Shown: positions 24,901 to 38,889 of the stretch, piece by piece
Position numbering within the stretch: position 1 is the first letter of the stretch
Layout of the letters: each line of letters begins with the position of its first letter
Assembly: GCF_964656455.1 (NCBI RefSeq)
Contig: NC_135726.1
Coordinates: 2,676,001-2,740,000 of the forward strand
DNA length: 64,000 nt
Direction: 5' to 3'
DNA from: Halichoerus grypus
Lineage: Eukaryota > Chordata > Mammalia > Carnivora > Phocidae
Notes under the pieces: model-generated
Told to the model about the DNA's origin: nothing
Seen by the model: only the letters and a program-made list of their open reading frames with translations
Databases searched by the model: none
Position numbers and translations under genes: made by a program

Positions 24901-25299
24901 TCACCACTGATTTTGGTGTGGGTGGGGACAGGCTATTGAACCAGGGGATGAAGACCACCTGGCCGCAGACTCAAGTCCGGCCTGGGAAGAGAGGCCTGGG
25001 CTGGGCCACATACAACAGTCCCTCTCCAGGAAAGCTGTGAGCTTGGGGCATGTCTTGGAGTCTTACAAGAAGCAGCCTCCTTGGGGCTGGGAATGTGCGG
25101 GATTCTCAGAGGCCGCGGAGTCTTTCCCAGCAGCCCATATCTGTCCAAACGGGACCCTGGTTAGAAACAGTCGCAGCTAAGGCCATTAGGGCAGGCAGGG
25201 TTAACTCTATGGGCAGTGGTCTCTCCCGCGGTGTTGGGGTTGCTTCGTTTTATTTGCAGTATCTTTGAGACCTGCCTAGCTAGCTCCGTGTTACTGGAT

Positions 25300-25880
25300 C
25301 AGGAAGGAACGCGATTATCTGCCGCGCCTTCGTTCGAATTGCGCCTGGCAGACCGGACCGCAGAGCAGCTCGGCCAGGAGTCCTGGCCGCCTGCGACCAA
25401 CACTCCGGCCCTTCCATCCCCGACCTCCTTTCCCCTTTTCGTGATCGGCCCTGGGCCTCCCGAGGACCGAGCAGCCCAAGCGAGGGGAGGCGAGCGGATA
25501 CGTGGAGCGAGGACAGCCTGTGCCCTGAGCGCGGTCTTTGCGCGCGGGGCAACCCACAAGCAGGGGCGGCGGCGACCCGCAAGGCGGCCCGGATCGCCTC
25601 CGCCCCGCGATGCTCAGCTTCGCGCTGCTGGATCCCCCAACCCCGCGGGGGAGCAACCGACGCCCCGAGGCCGCTCAGTCCCTAAGCCTGAAGTCCGAAT
25701 GACTGTGGGGGTGCTGAGCCCAGGGAGCTCTGAGCACAGGGGCGAGCACACAGGGCCGGCCTTCTGGCGGAGCTTACCGGCACCTACCCTGGCCCCTGGG
25801 ACCTCAGACTCAGGAAGCTTTGGGGCGGGGGCGTCCCAGCGCGCCCAGGCCTTACACACCCCTCCCCTCTGCCGCCTCCA
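25300..25880. promoter_or_regulatory. Orphan CpG-rich block between FOXC2 and FOXL1
   Basis: CpGs are dense (for example GCCGCGCCTTCGTTCGAATT) and several GCGC/CCGC clusters occur, about 6.3 kb upstream of FOXL1 and 1.8 kb beyond the FOXC2 poly(A) site. No coding gene starts here. Judged by eye. Confidence 0.6.
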
Positions 25881-27679
25881 GAGGCCTGGATAAAGCCCCA
25901 AACGCAATCCCTCGAGCTGCCCACGTTCCTAAGGAAATGGAAGGACCCCTGGCCATGGCCTCTATGGGTGGGTGGGTGGGGGGAACCCTTCTTGAGCTAC
26001 TCACTTGGGTGACTGGCCCCCGTACAGGGATTTCTTTCAGAGGCCACCCCAAAGGTAGAAGATCCCAGTGTGGCTTCAGCGGCAGCCTGGATCTCTAACC
26101 CGATTCTTTCCCACTTCTCTCCTTTATTTCCCGTGTGTCTCTCAGACCTCGTCTGAATTCCGAATCTTGAGATGAAGGCAAGCTTTCAGGGTGGACTCTT
26201 AGGAAAAATCTGGGGAAGGAGAAAGCCAGCCAGACTACTCTGCCCTAATCCCGCGGCAAACATCATCTTAAGAACAGGAGCAAAACAGAACCAGAGTACT
26301 GAGCTGCGCAAGGAGGGTTGACCTCTTCTGCCGCGGGAGACGGGACTCTCTGTCTCCCTCTCTTTCCTAGCTGGCTGGTCCAGCTCACTCAACCAAAGCA
26401 AGGGGGCCTGGGGGCCTGCTAGAGGTCAAGCAGCAAGCACTGGGGCTCCCCGATCCTGAGCACTAGAAAAAGGATTAAAATGCCGCATTTCTGTCTTACC
26501 CGCCAGCACCTCTGGGGCTACAGATCGAAAGAATCCATGTTGCACATATGGGGAAATGTACTATGCTCACACGTCCCCCAGTTCCATTTCAGCGTGACTT
26601 ACAGACAGACTTGCCATGGTTAAAACAACAGCCCAAACCCAGGTTATGTTCAGCACCACTGCATTAAGGAAAATCACTTTTTGGAAAACTCATCGTCACC
26701 TGAAATGTTAAGTTCACAAGGAGCTTCACTCTTAGCAAAGTACAGCTCACCTACTTGGGTGGGAAACTCATTCCCAATTTGGAGCTCTGGCCTCAAAATT
26801 CACACGCAGAGACCAGCAGGGGAGTTGTGCGTTTGGGCCAGTGAAACAGATAATAAAACCATCCCCCTGCCCCAGGCATACCTCACAATGGTTTCATCGC
26901 TATTAAAAATTTTCTAAAGACAAGATCTCAAAATTGAAAAGGCAAATAATCTCCCTATTACTTAAAGTCCTGAGAGTTGATAAATTTAGAACTCTAAAAG
27001 CACTGCCAATTATTCTTGAAGGCCAATGAGCCTTTACAATTTTTCACTGCAATAGGGTAAGGATTAAGAAATCAAATCAAGAAGTAAAGAGGTTCTGAAA
27101 TCCAACTCTGATCTAGCCACTGCCAGGAATGGTCGTTAAATGCTCCAGAATCAATCTTCTTTGGACCTTCTCCTGCCCACTTCAGATTCTTTTCTGGAAA
27201 ACCATTACAGTGGGGAAGGAAGTCCGCATTTTAGGAAATGGAGGGAAAGCAGGACTCCCCCTGGCTCGTAGTAGTTAGCTAACGGAACACACTTATCTTT
27301 CTCCTCCTTTGCCTCCTCAGTTGGGGATGGCTGGACACTGAGGTGTAATGGTACTCTTTGTTTTGACAATCGGCATGTTTTGTTGCATTTAGCAAAAAGC
27401 AGTTACAGCAAATGACACGACTGCACGCAGTCCTTCAGGCAGCCACATCCAACCAGGGCTGTTTCTCCACTGCCTAGGCCAGGGTGGGATCTAAATTAAT
27501 CGAAAGTCTTTTCCATCACTAACAAGACAATAGGGGAGTGCCCCCATTCCTCTGTGATCCTCTGTATACCTCTATGAGTTTACCCACCTGTGTAACAAAA
27601 ATAATCAAAACAGGTGGATTTGCAAACGCACCTTGTTTTTCAAAAAGGCGAGAACACAAACACACTGTCCGGACTTTGG
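25881..27679. other. Intergenic DNA downstream of FOXC2
   Basis: No gene and no recognisable transposon seen. It becomes AT-rich from about 26.5 kb. Confidence 0.6.
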
Positions 27680-27697
27680 GCAGAGAAACAACATGGG

Positions 27698-27703
27698 TTT
27701 ATT
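27698..27703 (-). terminator. FOXC2 poly(A) signal AATAAA
   Basis: On the minus strand the hexamer is followed about 30 nt later by a GT-rich element (GTGTGTTTGTGTTC, plus-strand positions about 27652-27666). That is the classical spacing for cleavage between the two. I saw no other AATAAA on this strand between here and the stop codon. Confidence 0.6.
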
Positions 27704-28449
27704 TTAAGGTAAGTACAACAATTAAGACCACATAAGACAAACACAGGTGAAGTTAAATTTTTAAAGTTTTTTTTTCTTTTAGGAATGCTCAGGGAGGAAT
27801 CTACTATACAAAAACCATCACACTTTGTAAATAAAAAGTATCAGATACTTGACTCCTTTATCCGCCAACAACAAAAAAATAAATTATTTCCTTGTTTTGT
27901 AAAAGACCTACCACCGGGGAAAAAAATTATATCTCGTAAGTGTACAGGGGGTAAAAACCCCACATAGGTTTCTTGGATTTTCATTTTGGCAGTTAGAAAT
28001 GGTTGGGCAAGATGAAAAAATTATCCAGTGAACTCAACTTTAAATATTATATTAATGGCTCTGAACAACAACAAAATAGCCTGATTACAAATCCACACAT
28101 TTGTACAGCACGGTTAGAGAAATTTAAAATTACACACAGCACAAACGGAATCTATAGGGGCCCCCATAGACCTATGGGGGTCTCTACAGAGAGTCATTAC
28201 TGGGTCTCTATGGGATTTGGTCCGTTACTTAATTTTTGAAACCCCAGCTGGAGCAGTGAGCACAACCATCCTGGTAGGGGAGGGGGGTTTAAAATCAATA
28301 TTCACTTCGCTGGGCTGCGTCCCTTTACCGGGGCTTCTTAGGATCTCGGAAACGGGGCAGCGAATTAAAGTTACCTGCGGCTTCACAGAGGGCTGAGGCG
28401 GGCGCGCGCTCTCTCTGCTCCTGGGTCTGAGAAAAAGCTGGTGGGCATG

Positions 28450-30559
<2,110 letters not shown>

Positions 30560-30560
<1 letters not shown>

Positions 30561-30665
30561 TTCTTGCTGAAAGCAAGTTTTTACTTTCCTCCGGCCACGC
30601 CCCCTCCGGGAACTTCGGACCAATAACCCGGCAGCTGTGGGGAGTTGGCACCAATCAGCGCGAGG
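30560..30665 (-). promoter_or_regulatory. FOXC2 core promoter with two CCAAT boxes
   Basis: Two CCAAT pentamers lie on the plus strand at 30620-30624 and 30651-30655 (inverted relative to FOXC2). They sit about 580-615 bp upstream of the ATG at the CpG-island edge. A weak TATA-like AGTAAAAAC on the minus strand (about 30579-30587) is about 35 bp closer to the gene. CCAAT pairs bound by NF-Y are typical of such promoters. The role is inferred. Confidence 0.5.
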
Positions 30666-30879
30666 AGCGCCGGAATCCGTCGGCTCTAAGACCCCGCTGC
30701 TCAGAACCAGACTTTTCTGCAGTTTGTCTTAACTTGAAAAGATTTTTTAAAAAGAGTGGTATCTTATTAAGATTTATTCTATTATCACATTTTGGTTCAT
30801 GGACCCACATGCCCAGAGCAAAGAACAAAAACCAAAACCAAAACCAAAACTCCATGCTCCTTTGCAGATAAAGTTAGTT

Positions 30880-31030
30880 TGAAATATAGAATCGAATTGA
30901 TTAATGTAGTCGATATCTCCCCAAAGACCTTGTGAGTAGCAAAGACCCGGGGACTATTTTTCTTATTAATGAGTGATGAGGCGAATAATTAGATTTCCTA
31001 ATTATCGGGGCCAAGGTGTAATGGATTCAA
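30880..31030. promoter_or_regulatory. Candidate FOXC2 upstream element with palindromic homeodomain site
   Basis: ATAATTAG (30985-30992) and CTAATTAT (30998-31005) form a perfect 8-bp inverted repeat with a 5-nt spacer, containing two TAATTA-type cores. Nearby are TTATTAATGAG and GATTAATG. The site is about 950 bp upstream of the FOXC2 ATG. Function is inferred. Confidence 0.35.
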
Positions 31031-32399
31031 AGCAAGCGTTCTGGATTGGTATAGAAGGGGCCTCCCCTGGATGTTGTCATCATTTAAGCAAAAAAATTTA
31101 TTAATTTTCAACAGAGAGTTTCCAGGTTCAGGGCCGTCAAGAATAACCTAAAAGCTTTTAGAGGCAAATTATAAAAACTGAATGAATGTCCCTCACCTCC
31201 ACGGGGGGAGGCAGGCCGTGGCATCTATAGGTGAAAGGCGGAGTGAGGAAAGTAGCAGTATCTTGAGAATGTAATTCTCAAGTGCGCCGTAGATTCGGTA
31301 AATCGTCCGCGTCACCGTGAGCAGTTTTGTAGGGTTTGGGGAAAGAGAGTGGAATAGTTCCGCTAATTTCTCCCATTCCCCTCCCGCGTAGATGCTTGCA
31401 GCCCACCTTCTCCAGCTTTGCAGGGCCTGTCCCTTTTCCCAGAGATAAATCCCCTTTGACAAGCTGGCTCCCGCGCTCCCCAAAGACGGGAACAATGCAG
31501 CCAGCCACCCGGCCCAGGCAGAGCCGGGGCTCCTCTGCCGCGAGGAGAAACCCAAGCCTGCTTTCCGCGGGGGCTGCGCCCCAAGACGCGCATCTGTAGC
31601 GCGGCACAGGGCGGGCTCCGGGCGAGGAAGCTGCCCCCAGCCGCGTCCGCTGGATCGCCAACCTCGGGGCGCAGTCCCCACCTCCCGCTCCCGGCAAAGC
31701 CCCTTAGGGACTCTCCAAGTTGACTTTCTGTCCGTCGTCCTTTTTGTTTGGTTGGTGTTTGATAAGGTGATTTGGGCACCAGGGCTCCGTGCGAGGACGG
31801 GGTAAGTGATCGCAAACGGTTAAGACACCTCCAGAGGTTATGCAGTCGGGATATTGACCTGGAGTGACTCGAGGTCTTCGCCCTTCAAAGCTCTCCCCTC
31901 TCCTCCGGGTACCCCGGAAAGTTAGTTTATTTGTGGACTAAGTATTTATTCCTCCAACACCTGGAACGCTCGGCTCACCCTTCCCCGCTTCCCCTTGAAG
32001 GGGGAAGGACACTCATAAGAAGGGCTAAAGATTGGTCAGAATTCTTCTGGAAGTTGTCCCTCGGTTGGGTAGGGAAGGCCAAAGATAAAAGTTTTGTATT
32101 TATCTACCCCCATCCCGCCCCTCTTCCATCAGTTGCTCACTTGATTCCCAGGAAAAGGGTGTGAGACAATCCACCGGCACTCAGCTTTGGGAGGTGAAGA
32201 GAAGGCATTGGAGACATCTCATTCATTTTCAATAAAGGAACAAAAGAAAAAAATATGCATGTGCGTTATCTATGAACGGTATTATCTCCTGGTAAATTCT
32301 AAATCAGAGTGCACATGCAAACCCGGTTCCTAGTGCCTTGAATATTCTGCTTTTGAAACACTATTTTTTTATGGGTGCTCTGAGTCTTTCTCTAACTTG

Positions 32400-32423
32400 A
32401 TTTTTTTTTTTTTTTTTTTTTTT
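32400..32423. repeat. Poly(T) run of about 24
   Basis: Homopolymer T; a second run of about 15 T lies near 32532. No element attached to either is recognisable. Confidence 0.85.
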
Positions 32424-34708
32424 GCAACGAAATAAAATCAAGCTTCCCAGTCCTCAGCTCACAGATGAACGGTCTGAGTGTTCCTCCACCCCACTACGAC
32501 TTTATTATTTTTTAATATGTTCAGATCCATCTTTTTTTTTTTTTTTAATGCCTTCCTGCTGGACTGCGTGACAGGCACCTTGAGTTCTTACGATTTTACT
32601 GGAAATGCAAACTATTGATCAAGAAACACTCCTCGGTCTGTAGGCTTCCTGGGGAAATATTATTCACTCTGCTTTTATGAGGTGCTTTAAAAAAAAAAGT
32701 TTCATCACAGCACAGGGCAAAACCCAAAAATACTGAGGACCATGGAAAATACATTCCAAAATGGCAGTTTCCGTCTGAGTTTGTATTTACAAAGGTGTCC
32801 AGGTTTAAAATAATGTCATCTGAAAAGCACTAGGTTGAGTGGCCAAAATTATTACCCCACCCCCCAAAAAAAGCGGGGTTGGGAGGAAAGAAATCCTTAT
32901 AATCTAGATAGAAAAGGTGAGAGAGACATTTTCCTTTGCCCCTGGAATTAGGTTTCTTCTCCACTCAGTAGGACTCCGGGAGAGATGTTTGCACAGGTTA
33001 TTATAACAACACCTTCCGCACACCTGGACTTTGCAAAAACCGTATTTCCGATCTTTTCTTTAACCTGCCAGGGTATTTTGGATTGGGGGCTTCTAATTCA
33101 TTAATGATTTCTTCCCCTCCTGATCTTGTGGTTACGGAGCCGAGAGCGGAATCGGGCCCCAGAGGGTCCTGTGTGTTACTGGAATCATGAGCGATGATGA
33201 AGGCAGGAGAAATTCAAGTCACTACCCCCGCCGCCGTCCCTCCACAGCCCCACCGCGCAGCCTCCTGGCCCTGGCGCCGCGGGCTCCTGCACCTGGACGC
33301 GGCTCGGGCGGGCCTGTGGTGTTGGCGCCATCTGAAGGCCAACCGGGGAACTGCTCCAAAAGAGGGGAAAAAAAAAAAAAAAAAAAGGACCCGGCCGTTC
33401 TTGTCGCAAGGAAGGTGCTGACACCGCATGGAGGCCCTTCGGCATTGCACGGCGGGAATACCGCCTTGGAAAATCTCTAAGCCAGAGAGAAGCTAAATAA
33501 ACCGAGTGCGGCGCGTCGATTAAGAAAAAGCAAAACATTTTCCATAGCTATGCAGTATGTCAAGACCATGATCTGCTGGACAACAGAAATGTCTTTGAAA
33601 CTTCTCAGGAGCAAGGAATCCTCTCTAGGGAGATTCGCTGAGGTTCTGAGCAAATAAAATCTGTGCCCCTTAGGTGGCTAGAAGTCTAGGCATCCCCGCC
33701 CCCCCAACTTCACCCCGGGGGTGAACAGATTGCTTATCCCTCTGTGTCTTCCCATGCCTGCCGTCCTTCTGCCCAAGGTGTGGCGTGGGTTTCGGGGGAT
33801 TCATCAGAAAAACGTTGCACCGGATGTGTGTGTATGGCATCAGCTTGAACGAGACTGAGTTTTAAACATGTCTGCAGTTCCTTCTGCTTTTGAGGCACGA
33901 CAGAGAATTCAAAGAGGCCACAGGCAAAAGGAGACTGTGTCTTCTCTCACTGTTTCCAAGACATTTGTCCCAGGGTCCTTTCAGCATCTCCCTCTGGGCT
34001 CACAAGATGCCTTGGGTTTTAGGGAAAGGGACCAGGGAGAAGAGCAGTCCCAGGCTTCCAAAATCTACTGGGGATCTGATGAACCCTTGGGATGAACAGA
34101 ATCAATGCTGCTGTGCAAAAATCCATTGCAACCTGGCTCCTAGCAATGATCTTTATCCAGGACAACAAGCGTGTCCCTGATGAAATTTGTCCGAGCCCCC
34201 CCGTACCGAGCATGGCCTTCCCCAGGAGTTAAAGCTGATTCAGCGCTGTTCACAGATGGCAGCACCAGAAATGACCTAATAACAGGGGAGAGGACTGTCC
34301 TTGCTCGAGACACGAAAGGAACGTGATAACTAAATGCAATACTTGATCCTGAGTGGGGAAAATTTAAAAGGCAAATAAAGGACAGTTTTGAGAGTACCTG
34401 GGAACATTTGAATCTGGAGTGCATATTAGATAATAATCTTGTATCGGGGTTAAAATTCCTGAGTGTAATCACTCTATGTGGTCAAGCAAGAACACGTCCT
34501 TGTTTCGGGAAGGTACACGTCACCATGTTTAGGGTTGGTATCATTAGCCCTGCAACTTCTAAAAAGATTCCACTGCAGGTGGGGGTGGGGGAAAAGGGAG
34601 AAGGAGTGACATGTCTGAAATGTCAAATGAACACAGTCTCTGAGCCTGAGGTGTGTGGGCATTCGCTGTGCACTGTTCTTGCAACTTTCCCGTAAGCTTG
34701 AAATTTTT

Positions 34709-34912
34709 TTAAAAGACTTTATTTATTTTAAAGATGTTATTTATTTATTTGTCAGAAAGAGAGAGAGAGCATAAGCAGGGGGAGCAGCAGGCAGAAGGAG
34801 AAGCAGGTTCCCCGCTGAGCAGGGAGCCCGATGCGGGGCTTGATCCCAGGACCCTGGGATCATGACCTGAGCTGAAGGCAGACACTTAACCGGCTGAGCC
34901 CCCCAGGCGCCC
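34709..34912 (-). mobile_element. CAN-SINE (SINEC), reverse orientation
   Basis: It ends in CCCCAGGCGCCC, the reverse complement of the SINEC head, and begins with the T/A-rich tail. The target-site duplication is CTTGAAATTTTT (34697-34708 and 34913-34924). Confidence 0.93.
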
Positions 34913-35294
34913 CTTGAAATTTTTCAACATTAAAAAAAAGATGGGAGAACAATACCTCTGTTACTCTGAAATTTTAAAAAGGGATGTGACACAAAGCAAA
35001 CATCCTTCCATGGAAGGAGTTGCAAGACCTAATGCAAGGGCCAACTTGGCCCTGGCGTCCCTTCTGCTTGTGTTCTGGACGTTTCTGAAAAATAATCATC
35101 AACAGCTAGGCGCTTTATCCTATTAACTTGTGGTTGTTAAAGTAAAAAAAAAAAAAAAAAGCTGATTCTCTAAGGAGCTTTTCTGTCTTGTAACTCAAGC
35201 ATTGCCATAATTAATACAAAGACACAAGAAATCCAGTAGAGTGGTGTAGATGTTTTCCAAACAGAATGTTAAAGATATGCATACCTTTCTTCTT

Positions 35295-35518
35295 TTTTTC
35301 TCACTTTTTTTTATTATGTTATGTTAATCACCATACATTACATCATTAGTTTTTGATGTAGTGTTCCATGATTCATTGTTTGAGTATAACACCCAGTGCT
35401 CCATGCAGAACGTGCCCTCTTTAATACCCATCACCAGGCTAACCCATTCCCCCTCCCCCCTCCCCTCTAGAACCAACAGTTTGTTTCTCAGAGTCCATCA
35501 TCTCTCATGGTTCATCTT
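35295..35518 (-). mobile_element. LINE-1 3' end, 5'-truncated, carnivoran type
   Basis: Read on the minus strand this is an L1 3' UTR ending in an A tail. Read on the plus strand it has the characteristic ATCACCATACATTACATCAT and the CCAGTGCTCCATGCAGAACG block. Flanks CATACCTTTCTTCTT (35280-35294) and CATATGTCTCTTCTT (35519-35533) look like a diverged target-site duplication. Confidence 0.85.
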
Positions 35519-35929
35519 CATATGTCTCTTCTTAAAGAGAGTTGGTTACATGAGTTGCCCTCAGCCAGATGGCTGTGGAAGTGGTTTGTCTACTCAGTGT
35601 ATCGGGCCATTGAGGCTGGTGTACCCCGAAGTGAGAAACACCCCAAGTCTCCATGGCTTCCTGCTGAGCCAGTCCCAGCTCGGCAGGGGTCCTGCTCCAA
35701 GTCACTCAGGAGCCCAAGTTTTCAAGGGCTATCTCTCCTGCCATGTTGGCAGGGGCAAGAGAAGGAGATCCTGCCCGGGAAGTAAGTGGTCCCGCCTTCT
35801 AGTGCCATGTTTCACTCTCATTCAACACTTATTGGCCAGAGCCAGTCACATGGCCCCAACACGCCCAGGGAACAGGACACTCTGTCCGCCCTGTGCCCAG
35901 GCAGATGGGTGAGCCAACATTTGTTAGCA

Positions 35930-36062
35930 GCAACCACTCACTCACCCACTTCCTACCTTTCTAAGCACCTAGTGACTGCCTTATTTCTCTCTGCAGTCCC
36001 AGTGCTTGCATGATACCTTGGCACGTAATAGGTGCACAACAATGTTTGTTGAATGAATGTAT
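35930..36062 (+). mobile_element. L2 3' end relic
   Basis: TTGGCACGTAATAGGTGCAC AACAATGTTTGTTGAATGAATG is the typical L2 terminus. Confidence 0.65.
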
Positions 36063-36099
36063 GACTTTTGCAAGACTTTTCTCCCTGATGTATAAGAGA

Positions 36100-36320
36100 A
36101 AGTGTAATGTGTGCGTACTACGTGCCAAGCGCTGTGCTAGATGATCTGCCCATGACAGCTCCTTTCATCCTCTTTTGGGGTAGATACTGTTAATATCACC
36201 ACTATACAGGTGGGGTTTAAGCCCCATCTGGAGGCCTTAAATAACTGACCCACGTCTTGCAGCTGCCACATGATCGAACTGGGTCTCTTAACCTGTCACT
36301 TTGGAATTAGGGTCAGGACC
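36100..36320 (-). mobile_element. MIR relic, reverse
   Basis: CTACGTGCCAAGCGCTGTGC TAGATGATCTGC, CTATACAGGTGGGG and a later ACTGGGTCTCTTAACC follow reverse MIR order. Confidence 0.65.
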
Positions 36321-36944
36321 TTGGAAATTAGAGGAGACTTAAAAAGTTAAAATAGAAACTTCTATATATGTATAAAAATAGTCTAAATGGAAACATATAG
36401 ATATGTAATTTTATAACTATATATACACAGTGAATAGTGTATGCACACAGGCATGACTTCTGAACACACATGACTCAATGTCTCTGAAATTTTAGCTTTC
36501 TATCACCAACTGGAAACCCTGTAATTAACCCTGTGGGGTAAATAGACTCATTATCAGAGCCAGTGAAAAGCAGACTATTCCCTGGGAGGTGCAGACAGGG
36601 CTCTGATTGTGACAAGGGCAGGGAGAGAAAGAGGGGAGGAGGTGTGGGATGGCTGTTCTGAGCCCCAGGGAATAAGCCAGACTTGGAATCACAGTCCAGG
36701 GGCAGGTTTGAGCCGTGCCTCTAAGTGATGGCAGGGTCTCACGGTGGCAGTAATCTAGGGAGGCCCCAGGGGGACCTCTAAAGGGCTGAAGGGAGTTAGG
36801 AGTGCAGAGCAGTTCCCCCAAAGGAGTCGGACCATGGTGGGCACTGGATGCTCTTCACCCTTTCGGAATCCCCTGAAAGCAAAGACCGTTCCCCTGCTGG
36901 ACCCCAGCCTTTGCACATGAGTGTGCACACTGGGGGCTTCTAAC

Positions 36945-37260
36945 GCTGGACCAGCCTGGACCCTCCACAGGGCCTTTGCATGTGCTGTTCCTTTTGCCTA
37001 GGTCCCTGGTCCTCAATTCCTTGCTGCCTTGCCACCTCCTCCGAGACCTCGCCTCCCATCTGCTTCCTCCTGTCCTTCACCCCACCCCCATCCTCATTCA
37101 TTATCACTCTCTCTGAGATGATCCTGTTAGTCTGTGGTCTGCCTCGCCCCCCAGGATAGAAGCAGCAGGAAAGCAGGCAGGACCCGGTCTGCCTTGTTTA
37201 GCCACTGCACACAGCACCCCACTGCTCTGCTCGGCACAGACTCCATGCTCCAAACTCAAA
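36945..37260 (+). mobile_element. L2 relic
   Basis: AGGGCCTTTGCATGTGCTGT TCCTTTTGCC, a CCTCCGAGACC stretch, and later AGCACCCCACTGCTCTGC follow L2 3' sequence. Confidence 0.55.
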
Positions 37261-38504
37261 GAATGGATGTCACCTGGGGCTTCAGAAACACCCTGTCCCT
37301 CCTGCCATAGCCACAGGCCTCATCCCCCACTCAGTGGTTGAAACGCAGGATTCAGTTCAGACGTTTACTGGTACTTATTTTAGGCAGAGGCTGCCCAGGG
37401 AAGGGGGAAGCATTGTCAGATGCTCCGAGGCTGTCCTGGAAGGGCTCACAGGCTGAAACTTTTATTCTGGCAACACACATACAGACCTTTTTCTTTATTA
37501 GCTTATTAAACAATTCCACATTTTATTAAGTATTAGATGCGCCTCCAAATGACCAGGTATCTTTAAAGTTCACAGTTCCAGGGAGCATAACAGGAGAAGG
37601 TCTTTACTTGGCTCTGTGACAGATAGGAGAGGTGTCAACGGATTGCTGGCGGCTCAAAATATGAAAGAAATTATACTGATTTTTTTCTAAAAGAATGAGC
37701 GCCATACACTACATGGTTAAAAATCCCAATAGCACATAAGACTTGAAAACCAAAAGAGCATCTTCTCGACACCCTCCTCCCCACTCACAGAGACCACGAA
37801 CCCCTCCCAATGCTTCTTCGGCCGCTACCCAACATATCTCGAAAAAACAGGCTTTGCTGCTATTTCTCCTTGGTGAGGATGACTGTGATCCTCTGCCTGC
37901 CTGCTCTGTGTTTAAAGATGGTCATACCTTTCCTTAGAAGAAACTGGCTGGTTCCCGTGTGCAAGGGGATGTTTTGAAACATGACCCAAATGGCGCCCGG
38001 CTGTCCCTGTTGCGTAATTGCAGCACACTGTGTATATTTTAAATTAGCATTTGGGTTCACCCGAGGATGCCAGAGCTCTGTGCGGGCACTACTCCGCCCT
38101 CCCTCCGCCTCTCCCCCTCCCAGAGGAGGTCTGTTTAGAACCAGCGCAGGTCCTCTTTGTGCCTCGAAGTAACGCCTCTTCAAGTCCATCCCCTCTTTGT
38201 TAGAGGAGTTTCTTGGCCCCCCACCCTTCCCTTCTGCTTGCCACCAGGCCAATTTGGGGTGCAGGAGGGCCTTTCTGGGATGGGAAAAACACCAACAAAA
38301 GCAGGAGAGAGGAGAAGGGCAAAGTCGAATTGATAGAGACAAGGTTTGGCTGAGAGAGGGGACTGAGTGTGCAAGCTGGTGGCCCCGAAAGGCCTGGACA
38401 GCCAGCTGAGAAGTGTGTGCTCTGCAAGGTGGGAGGCCATGGGGAGCCGGGAGGTCACAGCTGGAAGATATGCAGGTGGGCAGAGGGCAAGACAGAGGGC
38501 AAGC

Positions 38505-38642
38505 AGAGGAGGAGGGGGAGGAAGGAGGAAGAAGGGAGGAGGAGAAGGTAGAGGAGGAGGGAGGAGGAGGAAGAAGAGGGAGGAGGAGGAGAGTTGGGGG
38601 GGAGGAGGAGGAAGAGGGAAGAGGAGGAGGGTGGTAGGAGGC
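38505..38642. repeat. GGA-rich polypurine tract
   Basis: About 140 bp that are nearly all purine on the plus strand (GGAGGAAGAAGGGAGGAGG-type), ending 35 bp before a CAN-SINE. Confidence 0.92.
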
Positions 38643-38676
38643 AGTTCCTGGGAGCGGACAGAATTGGGAGACAGGA

Positions 38677-38889
38677 TGGGACACCTGGGTGGCTCAGTCA
38701 GTTAAGCATCTGCCTTTGGCTCAGGTCATGATCTCAGGGTCCTGGGATCGAGCCCCACATCTGGCTCCCTACTCAGCAGAGAGCCTGCTTCTCCCTCTCC
38801 CTCTACCGCTCCCCCTGCTTGTGCTCACTCACTCTCTGTCAAGTAAATAAATAAAATCTTTTAAAAAAAAAAAAGAAAGAAAGAAAGAA
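38677..38889 (+). mobile_element. CAN-SINE (SINEC)
   Basis: The head is ACACCTGGGTGGCTCAGTCA, the body CT-rich, and the tail AATAAATAAAATC then A/AAAG. A perfect 17-bp target-site duplication (AGAATTGGGAGACAGGA) lies at 38660-38676 and 38890-38906, suggesting a fairly recent insertion. Confidence 0.95.

Larger units (their letters stand above)
19481..25299. other. FOXL1-FOXC2 intergenic DNA, proximal part
   Basis: No gene recognised. GC-rich with scattered CpGs at about 21.0-22.2 kb, MIR relics at 22.4-24.9 kb and a CACG microsatellite. AT-rich repeat-free patches at about 20.10-20.25 kb (two TTATAACAA copies) and 20.45-20.53 kb (GGGTTAATTGAATTAGCG) look like regulatory DNA. Confidence 0.6.
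30666..34696. other. FOXC2 upstream region
   Basis: No gene and no transposon seen. It contains a short ACCAAA repeat (about 30825-30848), an AT-rich candidate element at 30880-31030, a CpG-rich patch at about 31490-31700, homopolymer T runs at 32.4-32.6 kb and an A19 run at about 33368. Possible lncRNA exons cannot be judged from sequence alone. Confidence 0.6.

Noticed and set aside
25216..25893. 225-codon plus-strand ORF in the CpG-rich block
   Set aside because: Explained by CpG-rich, stop-poor composition; no homology recognised.
35361..35912. 183-codon plus-strand ORF
   Set aside because: Starts inside the antisense of an L1 3' UTR; not a gene.
37860..38684. 274-codon minus-strand ORF
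   Set aside because: Runs through the GGA tract (poly-Ser/Pro) and has no recognisable domain.
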